A stretch of DNA of 64,000 nt from Colletotrichum lupini. Its lineage: Eukaryota > Ascomycota > Sordariomycetes > Glomerellales > Glomerellaceae. The notes under the pieces are model-generated. The model did no database searches. It saw nothing but the letters and a program-made list of their open reading frames with translations, and was not told the origin of the DNA. The stretch is from positions 4,650,001-4,714,000 of the forward strand of contig NC_064672.1 in assembly GCF_023278565.1 (NCBI RefSeq). The letters are read 5' to 3'. The translations under genes and the position numbers were made by a program. This document shows, piece by piece, positions 1 through 10,831 of the stretch. The stretch's first letter is position 1, and every line of letters starts with the position of its first letter.

Positions 1-751
1 TCTTACCTGAGCTGTGATCGCGAGTTTGGTTGACAGTAGGAAGGAGCTTTGCAGGCTGCTTGACTAGGTGCTATCCATGACGGTGGGGTCTGGGAGAATG
101 AGTCTCGGGAAATGAGATTTCAGTCGCAGACAGGCCGCCTGTCTGGGACAGTTTGAAGTCTTGTCCAAATATTATGATGATGGTGGAAAAGTTCGGAAAT
201 GAGAATGAGTGTCGAATTGGGTTGTTGAGAAGTAGGCCAGGGGAGCAAAGGACCCAGCTATTTTGACTGTATGCCATCGTCACCGGCTGGTGCCCACGCT
301 TATGTGATGCCTGCCTTCCACAGTCGCATGCCATCATGATATTGCCTAAGGTACCTAAGTGCCATCAGGCAGGGCAAGATTCTTGAGATACCCAATGCAA
401 AGTATCGGAGCGCCGGCTGCCGGTAAGGTGGGTCTCCCGTCTGTTGAGCTCCTGCCGCGTTAGCCCCCGTCTACCGTGCCTGCCCTACCTCAGGCCTTTC
501 GAAATCGCACCTCCGTTCTCTACAGCAGGTGATTTAAGTCACATCGATTTCAACCTTAACCTTCACTTTCACTCTAGGTAAAGGTCTGCTGCGCCTCGAT
601 CAATCTCCAACCTCTTCTCGGTAAGTCTAGGCTGTGGATATCGGTTCCCTGAGTGAGGATAGGTACTTACCAACTTCCTTTCCGTCAAAACAGACCTATT
701 TAGACCAACCCGATACAAAAGAAGAAGTCAAAACCCCCAGTACTCGTCAGC
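1..751. other. Intergenic, no gene recognised
   Basis: No convincing coding segment on either strand. The word CCTAAGGTACCTAAG at 345-359 belongs to the dispersed TACCTTAAGGTA-like family described in the findings. A GTAAGT donor-like site at about 621 and a CAG at about 691 could bound a 5'-UTR intron of the weak ORF at 752. Confidence 0.5.
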
Positions 752-1117
752 ATGGCCAGCCCTATCCCCTGGATCCTTGCCATGTTCGCCCGAGAGGCGT
801 AGGCCAATCAAGGGCCCTCCTATCAGCCCTTCCGCCTCACGGTCCCTCGAGGAGGTATAGCTATCATCTATGCCGAAACCCAGGGATTCAGCCGCATCCC
901 GCAGCCTCGGGTCCTCCGGGTTAAGATGCCTGCCCGCGCCTCCCCCCGCACAACATCGAAGTCTCGATATCATGGATGGCGATGTTGGTGCTTACATCGC
1001 TAGCCGAAGTAGTCGGGGCCGGACCACCTGCGAGGAGATGAGCGAATCGATGGCGCCCTGGAAGACTGGGATGACGTGACGCTTTTGGTGCCCCACGCAA
1101 CCCGCGCTGGGACCTGA
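752..1117 (+). pseudogene. Interrupted or decayed small ORF
   Basis: From the ATG at 752, sixteen codons are followed by an in-frame TAG (800-802). The same frame then stays open to 919 with natural-looking composition (IAIIYAETQGFSR). A possible intron 920-1012 (GTTAAG donor, CTTAC branch, TAG acceptor) would join in phase to 35 codons ending at TGA 1115-1117, including the segment DGALEDWDDVTLLVP. I do not recognise the family. It may be a decayed gene, a gene whose first exon I have placed wrongly, or chance. The in-frame stop is seen directly; the joining of segments is inference. Confidence 0.22.
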
Positions 1118-1398
1118 ATGGAATTATGCAGTACAAGTGTGGTGGGTGCGCGGGGGTCGAGAGAGCGGGGCATTGGTTGGGGGTTGTTAATCATCATGCA
1201 ATGGAGGGGTAAAGTGACGGCGTCTTGGGTGGTGGAGGGGTCGAGCTGTACCTGAGGGAAGGATAAAAGGGTTCAATGTGTGAGTAAAGTTAGAAATTCA
1301 ATACGTTTGATACAGAGAATCATTGAAGCCGCAACATTGACTCATCCATACTGATTAGAAACATTCAAGAACAGCCATTGAGATATACAAACGACAAA

Positions 1399-2544
1399 AT
1401 GACCAAGATCCTCCTTACAGGTAAGTGACGAGTGAGATCACGGCCGCACTCTCAGCACCCTCCACAGCAAACCGCTTCTCTCCTGCGGGCGAGAAGCTCT
1501 CAATGCGACTCCAGAACACAATACACTAACACATCACCAGGTGGCTCCGGCTTCATCGCCGCCCACATCCTCGAACAGCTCCTCGCGCGCGGCCACTCCG
1601 TCGTGACGACCGTCCGCTCAGAGGACAAGGCCCAGCGCATCCGCGACGCCCACAAGGACCTCGACGCCTCCCGCCTCCACGTCGCCATCGTCCCCGACAT
1701 TGCGCGCCCCGACGCCTTTGACGAGGTCGTCAAGACCCCCGGCCTCGAGGCCGTCCTGCACACCGCCAGCCCCTTCCACTTCAAGTGGACCGACGCCCAA
1801 AAGGAGCTCATCGAACCGGCCGTCGTCGGCACCACGGCCATCCTCAAGGCCCTCAAGCGGGAGGCGCCGGGCGTCAAGAGGGTGGTTGTCACCTCGAGCT
1901 TCGCGTCCGTCATTGACGAGGCCAAGACGGAGGACCCCAACACCATCTTCACCGAGGAGTTCTGGAACCCCGTCACCGTCGAAGATATCGGGCGCAGTCC
2001 CGCGACGGCGTACCGTGCCTCCAAGAAGCTCGCCGAAAAGGCCGCGTGGGATTTCGTAAAGGACGAGAAGCCCGGCTTCGACCTCGTCACGCTCACTCCC
2101 CCCCTCGTGCTGGGCCCCGTGGTGCACCACTTTGCGGACCTCGCCAGCATCAACACCTCCAACGAGCGCGTCGTAGACCTAGTCAAGGGCAAGTGGAAGG
2201 ACGCCGTGGCGCCGACGGGCGCGGCGTACCTTTGGATCGACGTGCGAGACCTGGCGCTCTCGCACATTCTGGCGCTGGAGAAGCCCGAGGCCGGCGGCAA
2301 GAGGCTCTTCACGACGGCCGGATGGTTCAGCAACGCCGAGATCGCGACGGTGGTGAGGAAGAACTTCCCCGAGCTGAAGGAAAGGTTGCCTGCGGAAGGC
2401 ACCAAGGGCGGGGAGCTGCCGCCCAAGGATAAGGTGTACGGGTACGACAACAGCGCGACGGAGAAGATTCTGGGGATCAAGTGGAAGAGCCTGGAGGAGA
2501 GCATCACTGATTTGGTCAAGGATATCAAGGGGTTCGGGATCTAG
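1399..2544 (+). CDS. NAD(P)-dependent ketoreductase, extended SDR family (GRE2/dihydroflavonol reductase-like)
   Basis: Two exons, 1399-1420 and 1541-2544, around a 120-nt intron (GTAAGT donor, CACTAAC branch, CAG acceptor), giving 341 residues. The first exon encodes only MTKILLT and the splice completes the nucleotide-binding glycine motif TGGSGF at residues 7-12. The catalytic set is visible: Ser126/Ser127 in VVVTSSFAS and the YxxxK pair Tyr165/Lys169 in YRASK. Length and motifs fit the extended short-chain reductases that reduce aldehydes or ketones with NADPH (methylglyoxal/isovaleraldehyde reductase GRE2, cinnamoyl-CoA and dihydroflavonol reductases). No signal peptide or membrane segment is seen, so it is probably cytosolic. 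The substrate cannot be read from sequence. Neighbours are unrelated, so there is no pathway hint. Confidence 0.92.
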
Positions 2545-3339
2545 ACTACTGCCATATAACTTCGCAAGAGATAACGAATACATAAGACAAGAATCTTTCA
2601 ACAGCCTCATGACTGATGTACGTGAAATGGTCGTGTGTTGCTTTGCGTAGTGCCGTCCTATTTCACTGAGCATTTTCACTCTGTGCCTGATATCTTAGAT
2701 ATTTTATCAAACATGCGACGACAGAGGTCGCTTCTCTCTGACCTTAGTCTTTTGCAATCGTGAATTCTTTTTGAATTATACTATACTACTAGAATAAAGA
2801 AACGAGGATTAAAAAAGAAACGAACGCATGGGAGGGGAATACTGACCTTATAATTCACGCCCCTGCCCGGACTCGAACAGGTCGCCCCTCAGTCAACCCG
2901 GACTCTGACTTTATTGTAGTATTTATTTTGTTAGACCACTTGACCACCTGGTATACAGCTTGACCTGACCTCGCCGACCTAGATGGGCGCTGCTGTGCTT
3001 GTGACAGAATTGGGACTGAGGAGGGGAATATACCCTTGGCCCATGGCTGCCCGGACAACTGCCTCAGGGGAAAGAGCGAGGCAAACGGAAGAGCCCAAGA
3101 ACAAATTCATCCTTGAGGTTAGATACTCCGAAACGGATAATCTTCTAACAATGCCAAAACCGAACAAACAGACAGCAATTCGTCTCTTCATGAGAACCAT
3201 CTTACTCGCAGGGTCCGGAGGCTGTAGGTTCATGATCAGAAACAGTTCATGGATCTCATACTGCCAATAGTCAAAACTTTTATTGCAAGAAACCACATAC
3301 CAAACTTATACAAAACGGCCTCTAGTGCTTCAAAATCTT
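2545..3339. other. Intergenic between convergent genes
   Basis: Holds the 3' ends of the ketoreductase and of the Cys-rich gene, plus the tRNA-like relic at 2859-2953. No other supported feature. Confidence 0.5.
2859..2953 (-). pseudogene. Degenerate tRNA-like sequence (leucine/serine type)
   Basis: On the minus strand a segment TGGTCAAGTGGTCTAA matches the D-arm/A-box region of class II tRNAs (usual form TGGCCGAGTGGTCTAA), with transition differences. About 50 nt later comes a canonical B box, GTTCGAGTCC, inside a T-arm that pairs at four of five positions (ACCTG/CCGGG). The acceptor ends (TACCAGG and CAGGGGC) do not pair and no anticodon arm could be folded, so it is not a functional tRNA. 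It could be a mutated tRNA copy or the head of a tRNA-derived element. Confidence 0.3.
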
Positions 3340-5154
3340 CTAAATAGTGGCATTCACCCCCCAAGGTCCAAACCCAGGCCAATGCTGCCCACCACCGCCG
3401 CCTCCTCCTCCTCCTCCTCCACCACCACCACCACCCCATCCATACGCATCAGGATCCAACACCCCCCTCCTCCCCATCCACCCGCCCCCAAGCCGATTAT
3501 GCTCCTCACACAAACTACCATCCCGTCCCCTCACCTCGACCCCATTCCCACACCCCGGCCTCCGACACCTCGCGTGCGCGAGACAATACCGCGAACCGCC
3601 CCCATTCACGCCGCCCGCCGCCGGCTCCGCGCAGCCCTCCTGACCGCACACGTGAGCCCGGCAGTACGGCGACAGCGGCAGGTTGAGGCTCAGCACGCCC
3701 AGCATCATCATCGTCTGCGACAGGACCACCGTCTCGCGGAGCTGCTGGCAGCCCTGGACGGAGCACTTGTGGTCGGTACAGTAGCGGCCCAGGGCGGACC
3801 GCTCGTTTTGGCAGCTGCGGTCTCGGCAGGTGTGGTCTAGGCAGAGGGTACCCCCTTCGACGACGCGGGCGTCGCAACCTGCTCTGCGGCAGCGGGTCGC
3901 CAGGTCTGGGTGATGAGATGAAGTCAGCTTACTTGCTCTGGGGGGGGACTCGAAGAATAACCAGAGTCGAGGTCAGGGGTTCAGGGGGCCGAGTATCGAG
4001 AAACGGCAAGAGGAGAAGAAGAGAAAAGGGTGCAGGACTCACGCTCCTCGCACATATCCCTCACGTTCTCCCCATCCACATGTCGAAACCTCCCACACCC
4101 AGGCGTGCCACAAATCCTATGCCGATCACAGTAATCCCCAAACGCCCCATCCCTCTCACAGTCCCTCCTCGCACACTTATGCCTCACGCAAAAACTGCTC
4201 CCCTCCCACTTCCTCTCCCAGCACCCCTCCCGATCACACTCGTGCCTCTTACAATACCGTCCCGCCACGCCGCCCGCGTCCGGCATGTACCTCGTCTTGA
4301 TCCTCCCGCAGCCCCTCTCCTCGCAGGTATGCGCCAAGCACGTCCCCTCGCCGGCGCCCGCCGCCCTCGCGTTGCCGCACGGCGGCTGCTGCTCGAACCG
4401 GCAGTGGTGCTCGCCGCAGTGGGCCGAGGGGACGCCGTGCTCGTTGACGTGGGCAAAGCGCCGGCAGCCGGGCGCGGCGCACATGCGGTGGCGGTCGCAG
4501 TGGCGGGAGGGGTCGTGGGCGTCGCCTGTCGCGCCGGGGCAGCGGGCCAGGCAAGAGGGTGCGGCGCAGGTGTGGGAGGCGCAGAAGGAGGATGGAGGGG
4601 ATTTCGGGTTTGTGCAGTCTTGGTGGTCGCAGCGGTGGTCTGGACAGTATCTGTAGTCGGTGCCGTTGGGGTGGTTGCGCTGGTTTGCGCAGCCTTGTTG
4701 GATGCAGTTGTCTGGATGGTTGTTAGATGGATGATGGAGGCTTGTGCTAGGGTAGAGGATGAGAGATGGGCAGACGTACGATACTGGGAACAGTACCTAA
4801 ACTCTTTGGGATCGTAGTTCTTGATGTAGTTGTTGCATCTAGCATCATTCATCATGCCTTGGCATAAAAGATCTAGCAAAAGGATCAGTTATCATATTTC
4901 AGGGGTATTATGATATCTTCGAGGTTCAGGGGCTACGTACGCTGTTGACAGTATCCCCTATTGTTAGTCCTCATGTTCAAACACGCAGCGTTATTATCAA
5001 TCTTCTTGCAGCAATGGAGCTTGCAGAATCGAGATGGATAGCGGTTTCCATCTCTCGTCAAGGTCACCCTGGAATAGGGACACCGACCCGCGGGCGTTGC
5101 GTAGCTGCATAGTCTCTCCAACTCTTGAGGCGTGAGTCTCTTTCTTCTACTCAT
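3340..5154 (-). CDS. Tandem Cys/His (C-x4-C...C-x2-H) repeat protein with Gly-rich tail
   Basis: Four exons on the minus strand: 5154-4941, 4872-4780, 4711-4043 and 3905-3340. The introns (68, 68, 68 and 137 nt have been assigned as 4873-4940, 4712-4779 and 3906-4042) have GTACGT, GTACGT and GTGAGT donors. All three junctions are phase 1 and keep one continuous frame of 513 residues. The product is about 17 tandem units of 20-40 residues built as C-x4-C, a variable linker, then Y/F/H-C-x2-H-x(0-2)-C, where the last Cys usually starts the next unit (for example CDREGC...FCVRHKC). The spacing resembles structural zinc-binding repeats, and superficially the C-x4-C...C-x2-H finger of plant WRKY19-like proteins. 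It ends in a run of 16 glycines and a short tail. No signal peptide or membrane segment is seen. Function unknown; a zinc-stabilised scaffold or nucleic-acid/protein binder is inferred. The acceptor of each intron is YAG. Confidence 0.75.
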
Positions 5155-6191
5155 GGTGAGCTCCTGTGTCTCTGATCAATCGATGTAATGGAATATTTGA
5201 ATTTTTGTATGCAGATCCGGAGAGAAGAGTTTGTTCAAAAGATCTGACTCAGTGTGCCGGAAACTGAAGAGAAAATGAAGACGAAGTGGGAAAACGTTGC
5301 TCAGTATTAGTCCCACCCGGGCTTTTAAGCTGCGAACCAAAACGCCTTGTTCAAAGTCCGCATAAAGTCGGTGAGCAAACACCCGCGAGGCAAACCAAGG
5401 CAACAGAGAACTCGCGAGCAAAAAAATAGCTTTCTTGTGTGGAAAGCGAGATGTGATGGGGATACCTCAAGCCTGATGACGTGGGGAAAAAGGCGGTGGT
5501 CGAGGTAGGACGAGGGAGAGGGCTGCTCATGTGAGGCCCACGGCCGAGACCCGATCAGGCCTTCTTCTAAGAATACAAAAGAGACTCGTGACTTGGATGT
5601 AAAGGCGAGGAAGTCGAGTACTACAAACTCTTTGGATAAGGCCATCCGATGTCATGTTTGGTCTTGCTGTTGAGGAGGAGGCGGTGTGCCTCACGACGGT
5701 TCCACGAAGATGTCGGTACCCGGGTTTTTGGGTTTCAACGGTGAGTCTTTCTCCGGGAAGAAAAAGTCAGACTGATGGATGTTTGCTTGACACTGAAGAA
5801 GAGACGAGGTCACCGGGTTTGAGTCCTGAGATCTCCCATAGGCCATCTGATTAACAGATAATGGTTTCCGACAGCAACGTTAACTAATGATATTTATTCC
5901 TTCAAAGAGCAGGCATAGCCTTTGCGGTCCACATATGGTACACTTTACAAGATGTTCTCACCACTAAATGACGAGAGACTTGAAACCACTCACCTCAACA
6001 GGGCAGGAAAACGTTGCTCCTTGCGTACCATCGAGGACGAACTCAGCAACTCTCGGCTTCAGGGACATTGCCAAGGATGACCCCACGGTAATCTCCTAAG
6101 CTGAAGGAAAGTACCCAGGATCAAAAAACAATACCGCAAAAGCATACCCGCTGTCCCAGAATCAACATATCCTTCAAATCAGCAAAAGAAT
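5155..6191. other. Intergenic, upstream of the Cys-rich gene
   Basis: Presumed promoter side of the Cys/His repeat gene (start at 5154). No reading frame with recognisable protein content; nothing else supported. Confidence 0.5.
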
Positions 6192-6273
6192 TGCGTCGAG
6201 GGGGAATCGAACCCCCGGCTCCCCGACGCTGCTTGGATGGCAACGGAGAATTTTACCACTAAACCATCGACGC
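6192..6273 (-). tRNA. tRNA-Gly(GCC) with 11-nt intron
   Basis: Read on the minus strand, the acceptor stem GCGTCGA/TCGACGC pairs perfectly with discriminator A at 6192. The D-arm TGGTTTAGTGGTAAAA and the T-arm GGGGG-TTCGATT-CCCCC are canonical. The anticodon stem is CTCCG/CGGGG, and the loop TTGCCA|T carries anticodon GCC (6239-6241). An 11-nt intron occupies 6227-6237 at the standard position 37/38. The mature tRNA would be 71 nt, the usual size of fungal tRNA-Gly(GCC), and closely resembles the yeast sequence. The internal A and B boxes drive Pol III transcription. Confidence 0.95.
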
Positions 6274-7092
6274 AGATGATCCCGAACCGAACTTATCTCG
6301 ATGCTGGGTGGTTGACGCTGACGGGTAAATGTGTCATTATATCCCTCAATTTGCAAAATTTCGACGAGGAAGCGGTTCCAGGGTTTGTGGTGGGTTGACG
6401 TTGGAGCTGTGGAGCTGTGGTGGATGGGTGGGGCTACACATGATTACCCAGGTTGTTAAAATCGCAAAATCGGAATAATCTTGGGGAAGAAAGATCGAAC
6501 ATGCGAGTTCAGATTTGTGCTGGTCCGTTCGCGCTGCGCTGGGTTGGATGGGCGTGATGGGTAAAGTGAACTCTTCGTAGTCGGTAGTTGTGAAACAAAA
6601 AACCACAACCGATTAGAGTCAGTATCATTCGGTGAGGCGAGGCAGGGGCTAAGCTTGATACCTAGACTTCGAAACGAGTGAGACCATGCAGAAAGAACGG
6701 GCAAAGTAGTCTGTTGGACATGTCGGAATCAGCCTCGACAGAAGTTGCAAGTGAAGACCGCCCCCTCTCAACAGGTTGCACCTGTATCACATCTCGGCAA
6801 TGGATGTCGGTACGATAAATAAGCAGGGCCACGTGGGGTCGCTCACTGTATTGTTCATAATCTACCCTCAAAAACCTGTCACGGGTTGCGAGAGGCTGTT
6901 TAAGCCTCTTCAGCTGTTTTCCCTCCATGTTGAAAGCTTGCCGAAACACAGTCGACCAGCTGGAATGCCATTTTTCCCTCCGGCGCGCTATGCCATGTAA
7001 AATATTTATCTCTCTCTCTCTTTCTCACACACACACACACACTCAGTTCTTCCCGTACTGTGGAACCGAAAACCGCACTCATATGCTTTCCT
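6274..7092. other. Intergenic between tRNA-Gly and GDE1 3' end
   Basis: Contains a CACGTG hexamer at 6830-6835 and a CT/CA microsatellite at about 7009-7042 just downstream of the GDE1 stop. No coding region seen. Confidence 0.5.
7009..7042. repeat. CT/CA dinucleotide microsatellite
   Basis: A run of CT units (7009-7020) followed by a run of CA units to about 7042. It lies in the presumed 3'-UTR or 3' flank of GDE1. Confidence 0.9.
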
Positions 7093-10000
7093 CTAAGCTG
7101 AATCACCCTCGGATCCCTCCTCAAGGTCTTCGCCAGAACCCTTGAGAACTTCGGCCTCGGTCGTCGTCAGGCCCTTTCTAATGGCGAGGACGTTGTCCAC
7201 GATGACTGCATCGATGCCTTCCTTCACCTGGCGCTGCAAGAAATAGTTAGCATCACTTTCCATCCGTATCACATGTCAGACCATGCAGACTTACCTGGAC
7301 CATGATGGGGTTGTTGTTCAATGTACCGTAACTGACACACAGCAGACCGCTTTCCTTGACGACGCGCACCAGCCGGGGGCTGTTAATGAGCGGCTCTGCG
7401 GCACTTACAATACCAATCAAGTTCCATCGGCTAGCGAAACGAATCGCCTCTTGAAGAGAGGACGCTCTGATATCACCGACAGGGCAGGTGCCCGCATCCG
7501 TCAAGAACATGATGGGGATGGAAGGCTGCTTGAAAGTCAAGCAAAGACAAATGTCCGGATTGAAGGAGCTGAAGATGATGTGCCTGTTGCCAGCAAGATC
7601 ATAGACCTTGGACAGTACAGTGTCACAGAAGGAGTTGAGCTCGACGGCGTAGGTATCCATCTCCTGCTCCTCGCTCTCGTGGAGCATGGGGTACTTCATC
7701 TCAATGTTGAAGCCGATGTGCTCGGGGAGCTGTCGGAACAAGTCCTCCAATGTGGCAAATGGAGCTTGAATGAAGTTGCCTCTGGAGTTGGCTTTGTAGC
7801 CCTTGTTCTTGAAGTCGCGAGTGTGCTTCATGCGCTCTTCGCTGTGTCCGTTGAGGCCATCACCAGCGTAGCCCATGGACAAAGACCGCTGTCTAGGGCC
7901 AGGTGCGTTGTTTCTCACGCGCTCGATTCTCTCATTGACTGCGTTGACACCGTTGTTAACACCATTGGTGCGGTTTGAGTCGGGGTTGATGTGCAGGAAC
8001 TGCTCCAGGGTCAAGGTATGAACCGGGGCATCGATACCCGTCTCACTGACAAGGAAGTCATGGTAAATAACCGGGACATGGTCCTTGGTAAGCTGAACAT
8101 CGAATTCGACGTACTGCGCACCTAGGTTGGCTGCTGCGATGAATGAAGGTACCGTGTTCTCTCCAAGCTGGAGAGACTTGTTGCTCGTCATGTTCTTACC
8201 CATGCCGCGGTGACCAATGACCATCGTTGAAGCTAGCTTCTTCCAGTAGGTCTGCTGGGAGTTGATTTCCATGTTGGGATGCGAGAATGGCGTGACAACC
8301 AGGAAGTTGAAGTTGACAGTGCCAATGACATCCAAGTTGTTGGCCAGAATCGGCACACAGACATCACCCTGGAGGTTCATGCGCTTAGTGCCAAGTGTCG
8401 GCCTGATGGATGACAACAGGGCCACACCACGTCCAATCTTGTTCTTCTCGTTTCCAGAGTAAGTTGGGACAATGTCAAACATCAGCTTGACCTGGGAAGG
8501 GTCCGCCGAAGTGAAAACGATAGGCTCTGTGGAGATGGTCTCGTGTACAGGCAAGTCAACAATGGTGGGCTCTCCCTTGGCGCCAGTGGCCGACACGACA
8601 ATAGACAAGGCGGTGTCGAGTTCCGTCAAGTGGGCCTCGGTCAAGGGAACGCGGTCGAGTTTGACGGCCTCGATATTCTTGCGCATATCCATGGATCCGA
8701 GACTGACGAGAACCATGCTCTGATCGGTAAGGTATCGATGACCAAAGGTTTTGACCGGCTCAACGGGACGAATAGCACCATTTGACTTGCGACCATCGAT
8801 CGAAGACATGTTCTCGGGGGATGAGGACCGGGGAGAGCTCTCGTTAGAAATCTTGAGATTGTTGGTAGGTTGTATAATCTCGGACTCGGCTTGCGTCGCG
8901 ATGAGCCTGGCTATGTCGAGATGACCACGCAGGGCGGCGTGTTCCTTGGCAGTCCAACCAGATGAGTCGGCCTTGGCGACAACCGCGCCAGAATCAACCA
9001 GCAGTTGTACTATCGACAAGTGACCGTCAACAGCGGCGACATGGAGCGGAGTCCAGGCGTAGGTGTTCTCTGCAATCTCAAGGTCGGCTTTCTGTTCGTC
9101 GGTGCCGGCAATCAGCGACTTTGCAATTTCATCGTGGCCGAATCGGGCGGCAAGGTGCAGAGCGGTTTCACCCGTCTTGTCCTGCCAGTTGATGTCGACT
9201 CCAGCTTCAACGAGCATCTCGACGATGACCTTATAGTTGGACTTGGTGGCCATAGCGAGAACTGCACCGGATTTGGATACCGTTCGTCTCATCTCGGCCT
9301 TCCTGACACTCACACCCTGCCAGTTTTCGCCCTGAAGAAGGGCCTTGGTGGTCAGCGGATGTCCACCCACGACACTCAGGTGCAAAGGAGCATATCCCTC
9401 GTTATCCTGCCACTCGGGGGCATCGATGCCATTCTCGACGTTGAATTGACCCCACTCCTGCATCTTGGCCATGATGACCTGGCACACGACGACGAAGCCG
9501 AAACGGGCGGCATAGTGAAGCGGCAGGCGTCCAAAGGAGTCTCTGGCGGTGAGCGCATCTCTGTGTTCAGGCTTGAGAGTGTCGAGTAGGTACATGAGAA
9601 TCTGAACAGCCTCGTCATCTTTGCCGAGCAGCTTCGTCTCGTTTTGATTGAGTGCGCGGGGAACCACAGCCTGCGAGACTGCAGGCTGGAGGTCGTGAGA
9701 AGTGAACTGAGTGCCGATCGGGAAAGGATACGACTTCGGCTCATTGTCGGGATCAGACGACTTGGTTCTGCCAATGTGAATGACAAGTCGGTGAATGCAG
9801 TTGCGGTGGTTGATGTCCTCGGGCTCGTAAATGGACGGCAGCTGATCGATAAGATAGGCGATGCTCGCCTTGGATCTCGCAGCAATGGAACGCTGCAGGA
9901 GGTTGAGAAGCAAGCTCTGAGAAGACTGCTCACCCGTCACGTTGCCCTCGTCCAGTCCGGCCTTGAGTGAGTCGACATTGTCGTTACGGATGGCCTGCTC

Positions 10001-10831
10001 TAGAGTATCGAGTAGGTTTTGCGACAAAGTCAACATGGCCTTGGAGGATGCGCGGCCCAGAGACCGCACTGACCTGTCTGACTTGGAGTCGTCAACGTTG
10101 CGGGCGTCACCCAGAGCGGAGATCCATTTGTTAATCTCAGTGAGGAGGCGTGTGCTCGTGGTGTCCTTAGCAAACGGCAAAGGGTCGACTTTTGTCGAGA
10201 TGTAGCGGTGCTGGGAAGCCGTCTCGGGGAGCTTCTTGTCGAGCTTCTTTGTGATTTTGACGAAGCCTCTGCGGTTGATCTCGGCGAACCAATTGAGGCT
10301 TCTCAGCATGATGCGCATCTCGTAGAGAGCGCCCATGAGCTCCTCGGTCTCATCCTCGTCGAGGTTGGAGACGACGTCGGGAACGCGGCCATAGCGGTCG
10401 CGCAACAGACTGAGACGGCGGACGGCCTCGCCAAGCTTGCGGTTGTAGAAAGAGTCGACGTCTTCGAGATTACGATCCAGGGCAAAGAAGAATTCTGCAA
10501 GATGTGGTCAGGGGATGGGCTGCGCCCTCACGGTCCGGTCCAAGTCCGCCCACCTGCAAGATCCACCGTCTCTCCGTTCTTGGCCGATTGCGCCGCGGCC
10601 TTGATCAACTTCTTCAGGCCCTTGTAATTGATGTAGAAGGCCGCCCACTCGGGGACTTGGTTGCGGGGGAGACTGCAGACAGCGTAAGCATAATTTTCCA
10701 TGAAATAACAAGGCGGTCAGGTAAAGTAAAGGCAAGGTCAAAAATAGCAGAGATATCGGTTTCTGTCGGGTGAAGCGGCAAGGGTGAGAGAGAGGGATGG
10801 GGAGGAAGGCGCACTTTCTGCCGAACTTCAT
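7093..10831 (-). CDS. GDE1: Glycerophosphocholine phosphodiesterase, SPX-ankyrin-GDPD
   Basis: Four exons: 10831-10815, 10672-10554, 10494-7295 and 7233-7093 (introns of 142, 59 and 61 nt), giving 1158 residues. The tiny first exon splices to restore MKFGRNLPRNQVPEW, the SPX start; the SPX domain covers roughly residues 1-150 with the lysine cluster YKGLKKLIK that in this family binds inositol polyphosphates. Ankyrin repeats lie around residues 355-580 (for example GETALHLAARFGH). The C-terminal GDPD domain (about 805-1130) keeps the catalytic set HRG (807-809), GENT (823-826), EFD (842-844) and HD (857-858), with a low-complexity Asn/Arg insertion after it. Yeast GDE1 hydrolyses glycerophosphocholine to choline and glycerol-3-phosphate. 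The SPX start and FFFALDRNLEDVDSFYN match GDE1 better than the PHO81/NUC-2 regulators. Intracellular; regulation by phosphate is inferred from the family. Confidence 0.93.

Noticed and set aside
1500..2528. 342-codon open frame antisense to the ketoreductase
   Set aside because: The sense strand encodes a complete SDR with all motifs; the antisense frame is a composition shadow with no family resemblance.
9005..9589. 194-codon plus-strand frame inside GDE1
   Set aside because: It overlaps the ankyrin-coding exon and has no independent support.
7093..10831. Assignment of the SPX-ankyrin-GDPD gene as NUC-2/PHO81
   Set aside because: The SPX start MKFGRNLPRNQVPEW and FFFALDRN segment resemble GDE1, and the GDPD catalytic residues are all present, whereas PHO81-type regulators have a degenerate GDPD domain.
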